A DNA stretch of 64,000 nucleotides from Ottelia alismoides (taxonomy: Eukaryota; Streptophyta; Magnoliopsida; Alismatales; Hydrocharitaceae): positions 186,001 to 250,000 of the forward strand of contig JAZKJV010003368.1 in NCBI GenBank assembly GCA_037367405.1. Direction: 5' to 3'. Positions within the stretch are counted from its first letter, which is position 1. Every line of letters begins with the position of its first letter. This document shows, in pieces, positions 23,591-35,125 of this stretch. Below the pieces are notes generated by a model. The model was not told the origin of the DNA. It saw only the letters and a list, made by a program, of their open reading frames with translations, and searched no databases. The position numbers and the translations under genes were made by a program.

Positions 23591-25790
23591 GCAGAGGATC
23601 AAAGCACTTGTACCCCTTTTGAGTTCTGGAGTACCCAACAAAGACACACTTGACAGCCCTAGGAGAGAGCTTGTCAGTACCCGACGTCAACTGATGGACA
23701 AACGCAACCGATCCAAACACACGAGGAGTGAGGGTGAACAGATCCTTGTCAGGATGAATAAGTGAGAATGGGATCTGTTCATTCAAGACAGACGAAGGCA
23801 TACGGTTGATTAGGTAACATGCAGTGAGAAATGCATCACCCCAGTAGGAGTAGGGAGCATGACTCTGTATAAGGAGAGATCTTGTGACATCAAGAAGGTG
23901 ACGGTGTTTTCGCTCAGCAATCCCATTCTGTTGATATGTATGAGCACAAGATGTTTGGTGAATAATCCCTTTTGAGGAGTAGTAATTGGCAAGAATATTG
24001 GTGCACAATTCTAAAGCATTATCACTTCTCACAATTTTCACAGATGTGGAGAAAACATTTATTATTTCATTCAGAAAATGGATAATGATATTTCCTGCTT
24101 CAGATTTATTTTTCATCAAAAATACCCATGACACTCTAGAAAAATCATCCACAAATATTATATAAAATCTGTGTACCTGATGATCGGGAACACGACTCGG
24201 ACCCCAGACATCAATATGAAATAACTCAAACCTGGAGGTACTACTCCGACCTGGACGACTGGGAAAGGACGACCTGTGATGCTTTCCCAACTGACATGCC
24301 TCACACTGAATAGGTGTGTGAGGTAGACTATAGGGTAAAACCTGACGCAACTTCGGAAGCAGTAAATGACCAAAACGCAGATGCCATAATAAGGTTGATA
24401 CTTGTCCAGAAGGAGAGGATGAAGATCCAGCAAAAGGAGTCTGATTCAAGCGATAGAGGCCTCCTTGCTCATAGCCACGACCAATCACGTTGCCCGTATG
24501 GATGTCCTGAAAAATCAAAGAAGATGGATCAAAAATTGCACGACAATGTAGATCCTTCGTAATCTGGCTAATTGACAATAAGTTCATAGAAAAATCAGGT
24601 GCATGTAGCACATTCTTGAGCTGCATAGAAGATGTCAAGCTAATCTCCCCCTGACCAGTGATGGGGGAATGAGTGCCATTGGCAATCACTACTGTCCGAC
24701 CTGGAGGGATCCGAGTGTATCCTGAAAGCAGACGCTGGTCGCCACATAGGTGATGTGTAGCGCCAGAGTCCATAATCCATGGTAAAGTACTTGATCTATT
24801 ACTATTCAGTGCAAGTATACTACCTGAGGTACTGGTAGAAGCGGAGGCGGAAGCAGCAGCATCAGACTGAGGCTCTGTAGTCGGTGTTGGGCCAGATGGT
24901 GGAATAATGCCCCTCAGACGGGCAACTAGATCGTCGAACCGCTGGTCTAAAGTAGCAGCAGATGGTGGCTCTATCTGCTCAGCAGCTCGTGCGGATGCAG
25001 GAAAACCATGCTTTGAGTAGCATGTATCTTCATTGTGTCCAACTCGGTGACAGTAGGTACATGTTGGCCTAGTGCGGCCACCCCTTCCACGGGGTCCACG
25101 TCCACGGCCCTGGTGATGAAATCCACGACCTCTGCTAGCTGCCATAGCTGACGAATTCTGACTCGCGGCTGTAAAAGGAACTGTGATTCGACTCAACCTA
25201 TGAAAATCTTCCTCCATGGGAGGAATAGTTGAGTCAGCCAAAATCTGTGATCGTGCTGCCTCATACTCTGGATCGAGTGCAGCCAGGAACACACCCACCA
25301 TTGTCGCATTCCTGTACGTCTTCTGCTGTTCTGGCGTGGCAGTAAGGGGCATGAAGCTATAAAGCTTCTCGAACATCCCTCTCAATGATGTATAGAGAGA
25401 ATGTAAAGGGCGACCATTCTGCTTTATTGTGAATATGTCATGTTGAAGTTGCAGAATCTTAGTCTCGTTCTTCGCCTGGGAGTACGTTGCTGCCAGAATA
25501 TCCCACATATCCTTGGCTGTGGGTTGATGTAGGATGTCATTGGCAATCTCAATAGCCAACGTACCAGATAGCCAAACCTTGGCATATGCATCATCAGCCT
25601 CCCAAGAGGCACTGGCTCCAGTCTTCTCTGCAGGCTCAGGTTCGGTAAGAATGCGCTTCTTACCCGTTGACTTCATCATACTCATGAACTGCATTGCCCA
25701 CAGTTCATAGTTTATACCGTCCATCTTGACAATAGGCGCTGGACCACGAAAGTCGCCAATAGATGGGATATCCGCCTTGATTTCTGACAT
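23553..25790 (-). pseudogene. Copia C gag, protease and integrase
   Basis: The start MSEIKADIPSIGDF at 25790 matches the other copies; an upstream Met at 25814 is not conserved. In order: gag (YELWAMQFMSMM), CCHC knuckle CTYCHRVGHNEDTC, protease WIMDSGATHHLCGD, pre-integrase zinc motif CEACQLGKHH, and integrase (HIDVWGPSRVPD, RSDNALEL, NGIAERKHRH). The frame is lost in RRRYDQ, where two bases are missing compared with copia D. Confidence 0.87.
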
Positions 25791-26320
25791 ACTGGAGATG
25801 GAAGACTGGAGCAATTGACCGAAGATAAGCTTTGTCTACAGTAACATAGACGGGATTAGTTGCATGTGTAGACCTCAAGCAACTATCCCCATGAAAATGT
25901 ACACGTTAAGCCCTAGCCGCACGCAGCAGTCACGAGCAGGCACAGGATATGCGCACAGGTGGTTGCGTGAATGCGCACAGGTGGTTGTGTGCACTGGTGC
26001 TACAGCACGCGCACGGATGCGCAGTGAGATACGCGCACTGGCACTGGAGATGCGCAGGGGAATGCGCGCACAACACTACAGTGCGTGCACCTGAGGATGC
26101 GAGGCGCTAAGCGCTGCGAGGCGCAAGGCGCTACAGCGTCGCCCAAGCGAGCGTGTGCTGCTCGCAGCGGCGCGACGGTGGTTGGAGAGGCTGCTCGCGG
26201 CGGCACGACGTTGGTTGGAGAGGCGGCGCCGATAGAGCAAGAAGAGGAGGGCTGGAAGGTGTGGTAGGGTTAGGGTTAGGGTTTCGAGAACTCCGGTCTA
26301 GGACCGTCACTCTGATACCA
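25791..26320 (-). other. Copia C 5' leader and primer-binding site
   Basis: Non-coding leader. Direct repeats of ATGCGCACAGGTGGTTG and related GCGCAC words fill about 25940-26230. The primer site lies at 26309-26320 beside the 5' LTR. The hairpin at 25834-25889 is next to gag. Confidence 0.75.
25834..25889 (-). other. Copia C leader hairpin/pseudoknot candidate
   Basis: The left arm GGGATTAGTTGC (25852-25863) pairs with GCAACTATCCC (25879-25889), giving 11 bp with one bulged base. The loop TGTAGAC (25867-25873) is complementary to GTCTACA (25834-25840). Here a competing small hairpin (GTCTA with TAGAC) is also possible. Confidence 0.6.
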
Positions 26321-26470
26321 TGTTGGGAAAACTGAATGACTTGTTTATTCCATGAACCCTAGGCTCTCTTATATAGGAGAGTAGCCTATGGGTAAATTAC
26401 ATAAAGCATACTGTGAAGAAAAACAAAATATAAAATAGTACAGATACTACTATTATTATATGCGTTAACA
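26321..26470 (-). repeat. Copia C 5' LTR with TATA box
   Basis: 150 bp. The minus-strand TATATAAG box at 26368-26375 has the family's CTCTC/GAGAG flanking arms. Confidence 0.9.
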
Positions 26471-26931
26471 TAGCTTGAAAACCAAACTTTCACGCAAGTA
26501 GCTTGTTATATTTAAATATCAAAACCTATCTACTTGCCCCTTGAATTACATGTTATTTTTTATATGCTTGGTTATATTTAACAATTGTTGACTTTTTTGT
26601 TGTTCCTATCATGTATGGCAGGCAAGGTGCATGCATCACAGTAGACCGACTGTTGACCTCGAGTTTCCGCAGTTCTGTTACAATACATATATTATAGTTT
26701 TGTACACGATAATATAAATGTTTTTGCTTCTCTTCTACATTTGGATACATGTATTATGATTCCAGTCTGTTTTGTTACATGTAATTATATATGAAAATTA
26801 ATGCAATTCAAATTGGTGACAAATGTTAGTTCTTCGATTGATTAGTTACATTGTGAATGTCTTTTCGAAACGCGATTTTTTCCTAAATTTAAGTAACCTA
26901 ATGCGACCGATATCGAAAAATTTACTGCGTG
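26471..26931. other. Probable right interior of the N4 element
   Basis: AT-rich non-coding sequence between copia C and the N3 element. A CCGATATCGA word near 26908 agrees with N4 right-arm composition. No gene seen. Confidence 0.35.
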
Positions 26932-27419
26932 CAAGGTTGCAGAAATCGGTAGTTGGTACTCGGTCGGCGGGGTCACTGACTAAGGATTAATCGGCAATCG
27001 GGCGACTAATCGGATTTAGTCGGTCATTATTTGATTTTGAATTTTTTTGTTTTTTAAAATATATAAATCAGTTTTATACATATATTCGTATATATTTACA
27101 ATATAAATCATTTTATACATATATTTTTATATATTTGCGTAGATTTGTACATTTTCTGCACTATCATAATGAAACAAAAGGAGTAATTGACTTTAAATAC
27201 AATATTAAGTATATTGGAATAAGTTTGATATTAAAAAAACAAAAAAATAAATAAATAAAAAATCTATATGTAAATGTCAGCCGAGTAATCGGTCGTCTAG
27301 GCCGACTATTCGGCCCGATTAGTCGGGTTGACCGACTAATGGTCGACTAAGCCTAGTCGAGTCGGCTACCCCCCCCCCCTCGACTCGACTCGACTAGTTG
27401 GCCGACTTTTACAACAGTG
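26932..27419. mobile_element. N3: TCGG/TCGACTAGTC-rich inverted-repeat element, copy 1
   Basis: A 488-bp element with left end CAAGGTTGCAGAAATCGG and reverse-complemented right end CACTGTTGTAAAAGTCGG (13 of 18 agree). Flanks are actgcgtg (26924-26931) and accgcgag (27420-27427), 6 of 8 matching. Arms are dense in TCGGTCG, CGACTAATCGG and CGACTCGACTCGAC words, with an AT-rich core (27040-27270) between them. Non-coding. A truncated relative is at 54,904. Confidence 0.7.
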
Positions 27420-27427
27420 ACCGCGAG

Positions 27428-27519
27428 TGCTATGTAAATGGATAACTGGGATTCGCGAGCCGGGCGTAACACCGATATCGACAATATGTCGTCGATATAT
27501 AGCGATATTGCCAGCTATG
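27428..27519. other. Right terminal segment of N4
   Basis: ATATCG-rich arm (CACCGATATCGACAATATG, CGATATATAGCGATATTGCC) ending at the junction with the resumed RTE LINE. Confidence 0.55.
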
Positions 27520-27835
27520 TTTTATGCTTCTCTTGCACCCCCTTCACCCCACCACTAAGCCTTCTTTTGGCCTGGAACTCCTCCCTTAGATTCGCTTAGC
27601 ATCTCTTTGGCTACCCTTCGGATACGAGATGCTACCGCCTCCCACATCTCATTTGCACTTCCATTATTATCCCAAGATAAGTCCTTTAAATCCTTCTCCT
27701 TAAAGCTTGATTGCTTTAATTGAAGATTCCATCATTTAATTGTAATGATCTTTGGAACCATCATCTTCTTTGCCAACCTTTTTTATTTGCACATCCATGA
27801 CTAGCAACCAATGTGGGAAATCAATTTTTTATAGT
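27520..27835 (-). mobile_element. RTE LINE-a, continuation (linker between endonuclease and RT)
   Basis: Aligns with 38,260-38,560 of the full-length RTE (for example TTCTCTTGCACCCC, CTTTGGCTACCCTTCGGATAC). It is the direct continuation of the LINE interrupted at 950; the first 8 bases are the target duplication. Similarity fades near 27,830, where another N4 copy begins. Confidence 0.8.
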
Positions 27836-29066
27836 CAAGAACTTATATTGATGGATCGAAGTAACTCGATGTATCCTCAATATCGGAGATATATCCATAT
27901 CGACAAGTCATAAATACCGATACTACCTCGGATATCGATATTAACCTATATCAAGCGATATATTGACAATACGTCATTTGGTATCGATATTGATGAACTT
28001 TTAAGTATTTAGTGGAAACTTTCCATCATTTCGAGTTATTTTATCAATATCATGTCGATATCTATGCTTTATCATCCATATCAACTATGTTAGTTGACTT
28101 CATTGCTTCTTTTATAAGGAAAGAAGCTAGGACAGTATTTTTTTATTCTTTGCGCTTTAGAAGTTGATTTATCGAGATTTTCTAGCCACTCCTTATATTA
28201 AGACATTTAAATAAATCTGATACTAATAAATAACCAAATTTATGATTTGTTCGCGATATATCGGTGATATGTCATTACCGCTAGAGGGAGGGTTTCAATA
28301 TTCATATATATACAAAAATCCAGTTCATCACACGATATCTCACGAGCTATCTGCGAAATATCAGTAATTCATCTCATATTAGTAATAAATTGAAGATTTT
28401 AGTACAAAATTTCCGGATATCAGTCCATATCGCCCAGATATCATCGACTTGGTGCCAATATTGCTCAATATCGCCTATTTTTTTATTTTTGGTTTATTTG
28501 TTTGGATTTTGCTTATGTATCTATTCTTGGTATAAAAATACATCATGATTTATATTTTTTTGGGTTGAGGGATCTTGAATGGGGGGCTTCGCCCTCTCTT
28601 TACCATGGAGATGAAACAACTCTAGAGCTGATGAAGGAATGTCTGCATACATATATGTTATTAATCTCATTAACTTGTTCATATCATATCCAATATAGCT
28701 CGACATTTTGTTTATATATAATGTACGATATAATGTAGAGTTAATCTGATAAATACACCTCCTTGATGTCACTATGTTATTGTTTGAATTCTGTCCTTTC
28801 CTTTCTAATATCTTTAGTAGTCAACAATCAATAATCAACATTGATATATTTGCTATATAATGTGTATTGATCTGCTAAGTACAACTCATTCTTACATATA
28901 AATGTGTATTTGTATGTTATTTATTGTTGTAAGAACTAATATGATCTTAATTTACGGAAAAAATTTGCGACATTTCCGAGATTTCTACCAATATCGTCGA
29001 TATATCCTTGATATATCTCTTTTCGGGCTACTTAATATGATATCGATATTGATATTTCAATACTTG
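27836..29066 (-). mobile_element. N4 third copy, inverted
   Basis: Read on the minus strand from 29,066 it begins CAAGTATTGAAATATC and aligns with the copies at 951 and 1629. The plus-strand left end may begin CAAGAACTTATATTG at 27836, with flanks tttatagt (27828-27835) and cttatatt (29067-29074), 6 of 8 matching. Both arms carry many ATATCG words. The centre (28500-28960) is AT-rich and shows no convincing gene. Confidence 0.55.
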
Positions 29067-29189
29067 CTTATATTCAAACTTCTATTTTAGCAAAGAAATA
29101 TATATTTTCATATTAATTATTGATAAAAAAACATTAGGAACCCTAATCTTGTGGAAAATAGTTTTTTAGTCATTTCTACGACTTTGGAG

Positions 29190-29834
29190 GATGTGGAAAG
29201 TGTCAAAGATATTCCCGTTTATTTCTGTTGGAGTTGGCGGTTTGGAAGAAGAGGAGGATGCAAGGGGCATCGAACACAAAGGAGAGTTCGAGACATATGC
29301 CGTGGGCAGTTGATCGGGGGGGATGAAAACTGGCCACCACCACATGCGTCTAGGGATGGGAGAAGCAACAACTGCAGGTAAGCTCGTTGCTTCCAGGAGA
29401 CGATCTGGTGCTGTGGTGGGAGAGGCTATTGCCGCCTGGTGATGGATGCGGTTCGGGGTTGCCGCCTGAAGGATCAACACCATGTGGCTAGGTTTTCGTA
29501 TGCCTCTGTGGTTGGAGATCGATTGCTCCCGATAGCAACTTGATGAACCAATGACGACGATCTTTAGAACTGTGTATAATTAGGATTTCAAAAGAAAATC
29601 ATGGTTAAAGATTGTGCACATTCTGGATCATAAGATTGATGTTGAAGTAGCCGATCTGATCGGTGTTGTCGATGACGATAAAGAATTTGAGTTTCAAGAA
29701 ACCCTAGAATCGAATCTCGAGCGTGATCATGAACAGAAATTAATACAGAATAGCAATCTTTGAACATAAATATTCAAGAATAAATGAGTAATCTTCAAGA
29801 TTAAATCATCGAGATCGAACCTGCTTTGATACCA
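29190..29834 (-). mobile_element. F-family retrotransposon leader fragment
   Basis: Reads on the minus strand as the untranslated leader of family F (compare 48,650-49,335): GC-rich CCAGGCGGC-type words, then an AT-rich stretch, ending at a TGGTATCAAAGC primer site (minus-strand reading of 29823-29834). No coding capacity. Confidence 0.6.
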
Positions 29835-29970
29835 TGTAGAAACGATAATGTGGATGCATACCAAAGATAAAGAATAAAGAACAATGGAAGAACATCGAGA
29901 TTTTACGTGAAACTCTACTCCATAAGGAGCGGGATGAAACTACGGGAGATGGTCTCTTACGGGCTGGATA
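29835..29970 (-). repeat. F-family LTR, truncated
   Basis: Begins at the primer-site boundary and matches the U5/R side of F LTRs, including ACTCCATAAGGAGCGGGATGA (written on the plus strand without its first bases elsewhere). Similarity stops near 29,970, so the rest of the LTR is missing or replaced. Confidence 0.55.
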
Positions 29971-30249
29971 CCCTGCATTACTCTTTTTTGTGAACACCCA
30001 CCTATGAGAACAATGGTACCACCCAAGATGAAACAGTTTCCCAGCTACATTCATCAGACGACATCTTCGAGAGACGATCAAGAAGCAGGAATAAAAATCT
30101 TTCCCCCATGGATCCATAACATGGAGATAAATATCCCGCATAATGCACTAAAGATAATAAGAAATTGTTAGATGCAGGTTCTGCAACATGAGGCGCCTTG
30201 GAGATCATTACACCCTCGTTCATCAACGGAATATATCCACGATCTATAC
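29971..30249. other. Unassigned sequence
   Basis: No gene or repeat recognised between the truncated F LTR and the next F fragment. Confidence 0.3.
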
Positions 30250-30923
30250 AGTCGAACGGCTCATGGAATCAATGCCAGTACCCACCATATTCCGACTGTA
30301 ACCCCGGAGATGATGCTGACCTTCACTGGATTTGATATGTAATTCCTCATGCGTAAATTATTGCCAATAGATGAACTATCATCTTTGTTGCTAAAACGAA
30401 AAAAGAGGCACGATAACAACCACCAAGGAGAATGATTGTGCATATTTTGGAATTTATAGGGACTCCAGAGTAGAGATTCCATTCTCTGAATCATTATAGG
30501 AGAGACCCAGTTCTCCGACGAGGAGATTTTCAGTCTCCATTCTCCAGCGACCATGGACTCCGACGAGGATGTTTCCACGTATTTTTCCAGTTTGGCCCTT
30601 CAAAGATGAAGCAATTGTCCACATGATGCACAATCTTCTACATAGAGTGGGCCAGAGTACTCCGACGAGAAGACTCGTTTCAGTTTCAGTAACTCTGACA
30701 AACGCAGTACAGAGCACATGTTTTTTGACGAGAAGACTCGGTTCAGTTCACACTCCAACCCTTTAGTTCTTATTTACCAGCATAACATGATAAGCAACAT
30801 CCTCTGCAGGTAGCTTGCAGAGTTTGTATTTTGTTGATATTGTATGTAGTATCTTGTATTGTGAGTGAGCAATTTCTTTGTATTTATCCAAGTTGAGGAT
30901 TTCATGCTCCAGCTTGAGGGAAG
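30250..30923 (+). mobile_element. F-family 3' internal region
   Basis: Aligns in reverse orientation with 44,810-45,330 of the complete F element: repeated GACTCCGACGAGGA and GACTCCAGAGTAGAG words, and the end CTCCAGCTTGAGGGAAG, whose last bases (30913-30923) are the polypurine tract. Non-coding. Confidence 0.65.
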
Positions 30924-31213
30924 TGTTGGAGTATGTGCCATATATAGAGATTTCAGGGTCCAATTACCACATCCACAAGTTTAATCCCACATCTATTGTG
31001 AGTGGGACTTGGTCTTACTGATGGTGCTATATAAGAAGCCCCATACCACTTGTAACAGATGAGAGAAAGAGCAATACAGAGTATCCGGCTCTTGAGAGGC
31101 ATTCTCCCATGGTTTCATCCCGCTCCTTATGGAGTAGGGTTCCACGTAAAATCCCGGTGTTCTTACATTGTTCTCTTTATCTCTGATACGCTTCTGCAAT
31201 ATAATTTTCTACA
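30924..31213 (+). repeat. F-family 3' LTR
   Basis: A 290-bp TG...CA segment (TGTTGGAGTATG to TTTTCTACA) directly after the polypurine tract. A TATATAAG-like box lies near 31030 (GCTATATAAGAAGCCCC) in the plus orientation. The conserved GGTAAATGGATC hairpin of other F LTRs is degenerate here. Confidence 0.7.
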
Positions 31214-33872
31214 ATTTTCCTTTCCATGCTTTGGCAAAATATATCGATATCGACATTTAAGGCCATGGTAGCTAAGTAATGGGCTGCCAATTATCTTCCT
31301 CTTCTCAGGATCTCCTACTCTTACATTCCATGATGTAATTTTTTTATTAATTAATCGGAGTTGACACTGTGGGGGGTAAATAACTCCAACATTTTTAGTC
31401 AAGACTCTTGGAGATCATGGACTATTTATTAGAAAATGCTTCAGATTTTTGTAATTCCATCGTCTTCAGGGTGCCATCATAGTCGACACAATTGTTATCT
31501 GCTAATGCCATCGAATTGTTCTGCTCAACAATTATCCAGCATTACCATTGAATGGGCGGAGTCACCCAAATTAACTTGTCTGTGGTTTTTGTTTCACGAG
31601 AAAACCTTCAGTCTTTGAGCAGAACCCGAATCAAGCCAATGCTTCGGTGATCTCGAGCGACAGGCCCATAGCTACCTAACCCTCAGGTCTTCATTTTGAG
31701 ATCTTAGCTGCAGATCTTTAGCCTGATGAGAGCTCCCCCCATTCAAAAGCGTTGACCACAACTTCTGCCACCGACGCTGGAAATTTGCTTGACTTTCCTT
31801 GTTGAGCTGCCTCCCCTAGCCGCGACTGAAAGGCTGTCCACATCTAACAGCCACACCATCGATGGGGGGAAGGGAGCACCAAAATCACTGGTGGTCATCA
31901 TGGCGTCGAGGCCGAAGCAAAATATGCAAAAGCTGAGAGAAACAGAGGGAAAATTCTGTCCAAGGGATCTCCCGCCTGCGGAAAAGGGTTGTGGCCCACT
32001 TCAGCATCCCGATTCCTGATCCTGACCATTCTAAGTAGAGAGAAACTCTCCCACTTTGAAATGGAGTCCATCGAGGCATAAAAAAAATATTAATAATGGG
32101 ACACATGCTAGGAGTTGGCAGTGGTTTCCCATGCAAAAATGGAACAAGATCCCACGCTGAAGGTGAAGAGGCATAGCTTCTTCAATCTGACAATGAAACC
32201 AGTACCTGAGATAGCGAAAAAGATTTCGTAACAACAGAGGTTTTCGCCTTGCTCTCTCTCTCTCTCTATCACCAATATCCTTTCAGTAGCGATACCACCA
32301 CGTGGGTGCACCATTCACCATTGGCAACGATCTCACAGGGACTTTACTTGCAGTGAGAATCACGAACAACCAATCTGAAGACATACCAACTTCTGATCCG
32401 AAGAAGACCTACAGAGTATACCCGCCAACACATCTGTCAACTCCCAGGTGATAGCCCACTAGAAAGGAATTCCAAGACCTCACCGAGCTCAGGTGACAAT
32501 CTTCATGCGGTTGCGTTGTAGAGCAAGAGATGACGACAGTGTTAAGGTCGAGACTTTTATGGGGCAGATGTTATCTTCCTGCTGTGCATTAGTCACCTAA
32601 AAGATGTTGAATATTTATTCTTTTACTGCAAGTTTGCTGAGGACACGATGAGGATTGCGAGAATGGAAATGGTTGGTATTCATGTGAATAGGTGTTTTCG
32701 GAGCTTCTTGAGGGTGACCGTGCTCCGCTCTTGTAGGGATGTTTTAAGATGTAACATTTGTTTGTGTAACTTTCAAATTAATCCTATTGAATATTGACTG
32801 AATGTTCTCCAGGGTGCTTGCCATAACCAACCAATATTGAGTCATCCAAATCCGACACATACATTTGTTTTCATTTTTTTTAGAATTTAATCATGGAGTC
32901 ATGCACAAAAACATCACAGTCAGAGATGGGAACTCTAAATAATGCATGATCCAGAGAGGAAAGTCAAGATAGGATAAGTTTTTACATTCATTTGAAGCCT
33001 AAGGGATGAACCTTTAACTTGAATTGCTTCCCCTCCATAAAACTCATTCTAGTTGATTATCCCCCAGGTTGGTAGAATGTTAATGTGAACTCCAAGCTTC
33101 CTTTTAGTTGTTAAATTTTGGTCAGAGTCTGGTGATACACAAACTTTCTTTTTTCCTTTTAATTCAACTAATGAGAGGATAATGGCTCTATAATATAATC
33201 TCTGCACATCTCTTCCATTAATTTCGGGAGTTAATTGATTTCACTAATTTGTTGACATCCACTACTTAGTATAGTATCATTTTAATTGGTTTGCACGTCA
33301 ATTATTCAATCTTCTTAAATTTAGGCTATTCCTCGATTCTTTCCCAAATTAGGTTTCGTTTAAGGTGGTTATCTTCTGATTGATTTTTAAGCCCTTTATT
33401 CATTGTTCAGTCTTTGCTTGGACTTTATCAGGTATTCAGGTATGTAACCAGGTTCATTAATACCATAGGTTTTACGGTTTGGGCCATGTGGCTGGCCCGG
33501 TGGTTTTCTTCCAGGAGAAACTCTGCTCAGAGAATGTGGTGATTCATGCTAAAACACTCTTTTCAAGTCATGGTTGATGTATATTGAATTTCTAATTAAT
33601 ATATCAGGGGGTGTAATCACTGCGGACAGTTTTCCCCTTTTCCTAAAAAGACTCTCCATCAATATACGAATGTACAAGCTACTTCCTCCTATGGAAAATT
33701 TTTACGTAGATCTTCACTTGTTAGAAAGAGACGGCCTTTGAACTTTCCGATCTAGAATTCTATAATACTCTCATTGGAATTTCTTTTGAGATAGTCATTT
33801 ATTTTATGTTTTTCATTTTTTTAGTTAACATGAAAGTTAATTTCTGCATATTTTTATCATGGCAACATCTAG
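31214..33872. other. Mostly unassigned sequence upstream of the candidate host exon
   Basis: No intact gene recognised. 32560-32760 reads on the plus strand as VEYLFFYCKFAEDTMRI, resembling the zinc-finger tail of L1 ORF2, but it is short and uncertain. A (TC)n microsatellite lies at about 32250-32268. Some of this may be intron of the gene whose exon begins at 33,873. Confidence 0.3.
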
Positions 33873-34049
33873 GTCAACAGTTCTCTTTACTAGATAAACT
33901 GTCACAAACATATTATTCCATGCAGATAATAGACTTACTACTTGACACGAGCAAGTTTCCCAGAAAACCTCAATACAACATGGCACCTGAGCTGCCATTA
34001 GTCCTACGATCATGTGAATTTGAAGAACTGATATTTCATTGTTCATCAG
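33873..34049 (+). CDS. Candidate host-gene exon (exon alpha)
   Basis: A 177-nt open block preceded by an acceptor (ATCTAG) and followed by CAG|GTATAATG. Phase is 1 at both ends. It reads QQFSLLDKLSQTYYSMQIID and later PELPLVLRSCEFEELIFHCS, with amphipathic helical character and no transposon motif. Joined to the block at 49,832, the split codon makes GAT and the reading continues smoothly. I do not recognise the protein. The gene would be incomplete in this window. Alternatives are chance open sequence or a gene fragment carried by a transposon. Confidence 0.45.
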
Positions 34050-34153
34050 GTATAATGTTTTATGTATTTCCAAGTTTTCGTAAGAGTATCCTATCGAGAT
34101 AAGTATTTTAGGGAATCCTATGTTTTCAAGAATAAAAAGAAATAGCACAATGA

Positions 34154-35111
34154 CACAACAACAACAAAGTCTTATTCCACAATTAAGTAGGGTTGGCTAC
34201 GTGGATTCTTCGCCTCCATTCAGATCTATCTTGGGTCAATCCTGGGCTTATATCCAAAAAACTAAGATCCCTTTGTATTGTCTTTTTCCAACACTTCTTG
34301 TGCCATCCTCGCCCTCTCTTAGCTGGCTCAACATCCCAACACTCGCATCTCCTAACTGGTGCATCAACTGATCTTCTTTGCAAATGACCAAACCATCTTA
34401 AGCGGTTTTCTCGCATCTTATCTTTGATCGGAGCTACACCAACTTTCTTTCTGATTGCATCATTCCGAATCCGTCTTTACGTGTGTGTCCATACGTCCAC
34501 CTTAGCATTTTCATTTCTATTACAACAATTCTCTGCACATGTCTATGGTTAACAGGCCAACATTCAGATCCATAGAGCATAGCAGGTCTCACGGCTGCTT
34601 TGTAAAATTTTTCTTTAAATTTTAAAGGAATTTTCTTAACACAGAGAACATCAGAGGCTCCTCTCCGCTTTAGTCAGCCTGCATTTATTCTATTAGTAAC
34701 ATCTCCATCAATTTCCCCATCATGTTGCAAAATAGATCCCAGATATCTGAAAGAATCTCTGTTCTGAATGTTATCGTCACCAATCTTCACATCGATTCCT
34801 TCACAATTCCTTCCATCAAAGGTGCACTCCATATATTCCGTCTTAACCCTACTTATACGAAATCCTTTAGTCTCCAACTCATGTCTCCAGACCTCAAGCT
34901 TCTCATTTACTCGATCTTTAGTCTCGTCAATCAACACAATATCATCAGCAAATAACATGCACCAAGGTAACTCATTCTGAATGTGACTTGTCAACTCGTC
35001 CATAATCAAAGTAAAAAGAAATGGACTTAAAGCTGAACCTTGATGTAAACCAATTTTGATGTCAAAATAGCCAGTCTTCCTAGACGGGGTCCTTACACAA
35101 GACTACTACAA
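34154..35111 (-). mobile_element. RTE LINE, 5'-truncated (3' third)
   Basis: The 3' part of an RTE including the intact FADDIVLID catalytic box (about 34,935) and C-terminus through WRRRIHVANPT near 34,183, ending in a TTG-repeat tail (plus strand caacaacaacaa). Target duplication: aaatagcacaatga (34140-34153) and aaatagcataatga (35112-35125), one mismatch. Reading frames are broken in several places. Confidence 0.88.
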
Positions 35112-35125
35112 AAATAGCATAATGA

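Larger units (their letters stand above)
21427..26470 (-). mobile_element. Ty1/copia retrotransposon C
   Basis: A 5,044-bp element with 150-bp LTRs differing at four positions. Polypurine tract (21577-21588) and primer site (minus strand, 26309-26320) are present. Flanking 5-mers are ataat on the left and tagct on the right, so no target duplication is visible. The polyprotein gene is interrupted by a single 2-nt deletion. Confidence 0.93.
951..27519. mobile_element. N4: ATATCG-rich hAT-like element, expanded by nested insertions
   Basis: The left end begins CAAGGTAGGAAATACC and the right end, read as reverse complement, begins CATAGCTGGCAATATC (10 of 16 positions agree). The flanks are ttttaagc (943-950) and ttttatgc (27520-27527), an 8-bp target duplication with one mismatch. 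The decisive evidence is that the RTE LINE interrupted at 950 continues without loss at 27,528. The element's own sequence (951-1628, parts of 26471-26931, and 27428-27519) is AT-rich with many ATATCG and CGATAT words and no coding capacity. Everything else inside is nested. Assignment to hAT rests on the 8-bp duplication and CA-type ends only. Confidence 0.65.

Noticed and set aside
27842..27849. A perfect 8-bp match (cttatatt) to 29067-29074 as the N4 copy 3 duplication
   Set aside because: The sequence following it does not begin with a CA-type end; the boundary at 27836 with a 6-of-8 match fits the family better.
32560..32760. L1 zinc-finger tail fragment
   Set aside because: Only a short EYLFFYCKFAEDTM-like resemblance; too weak to call as a feature.
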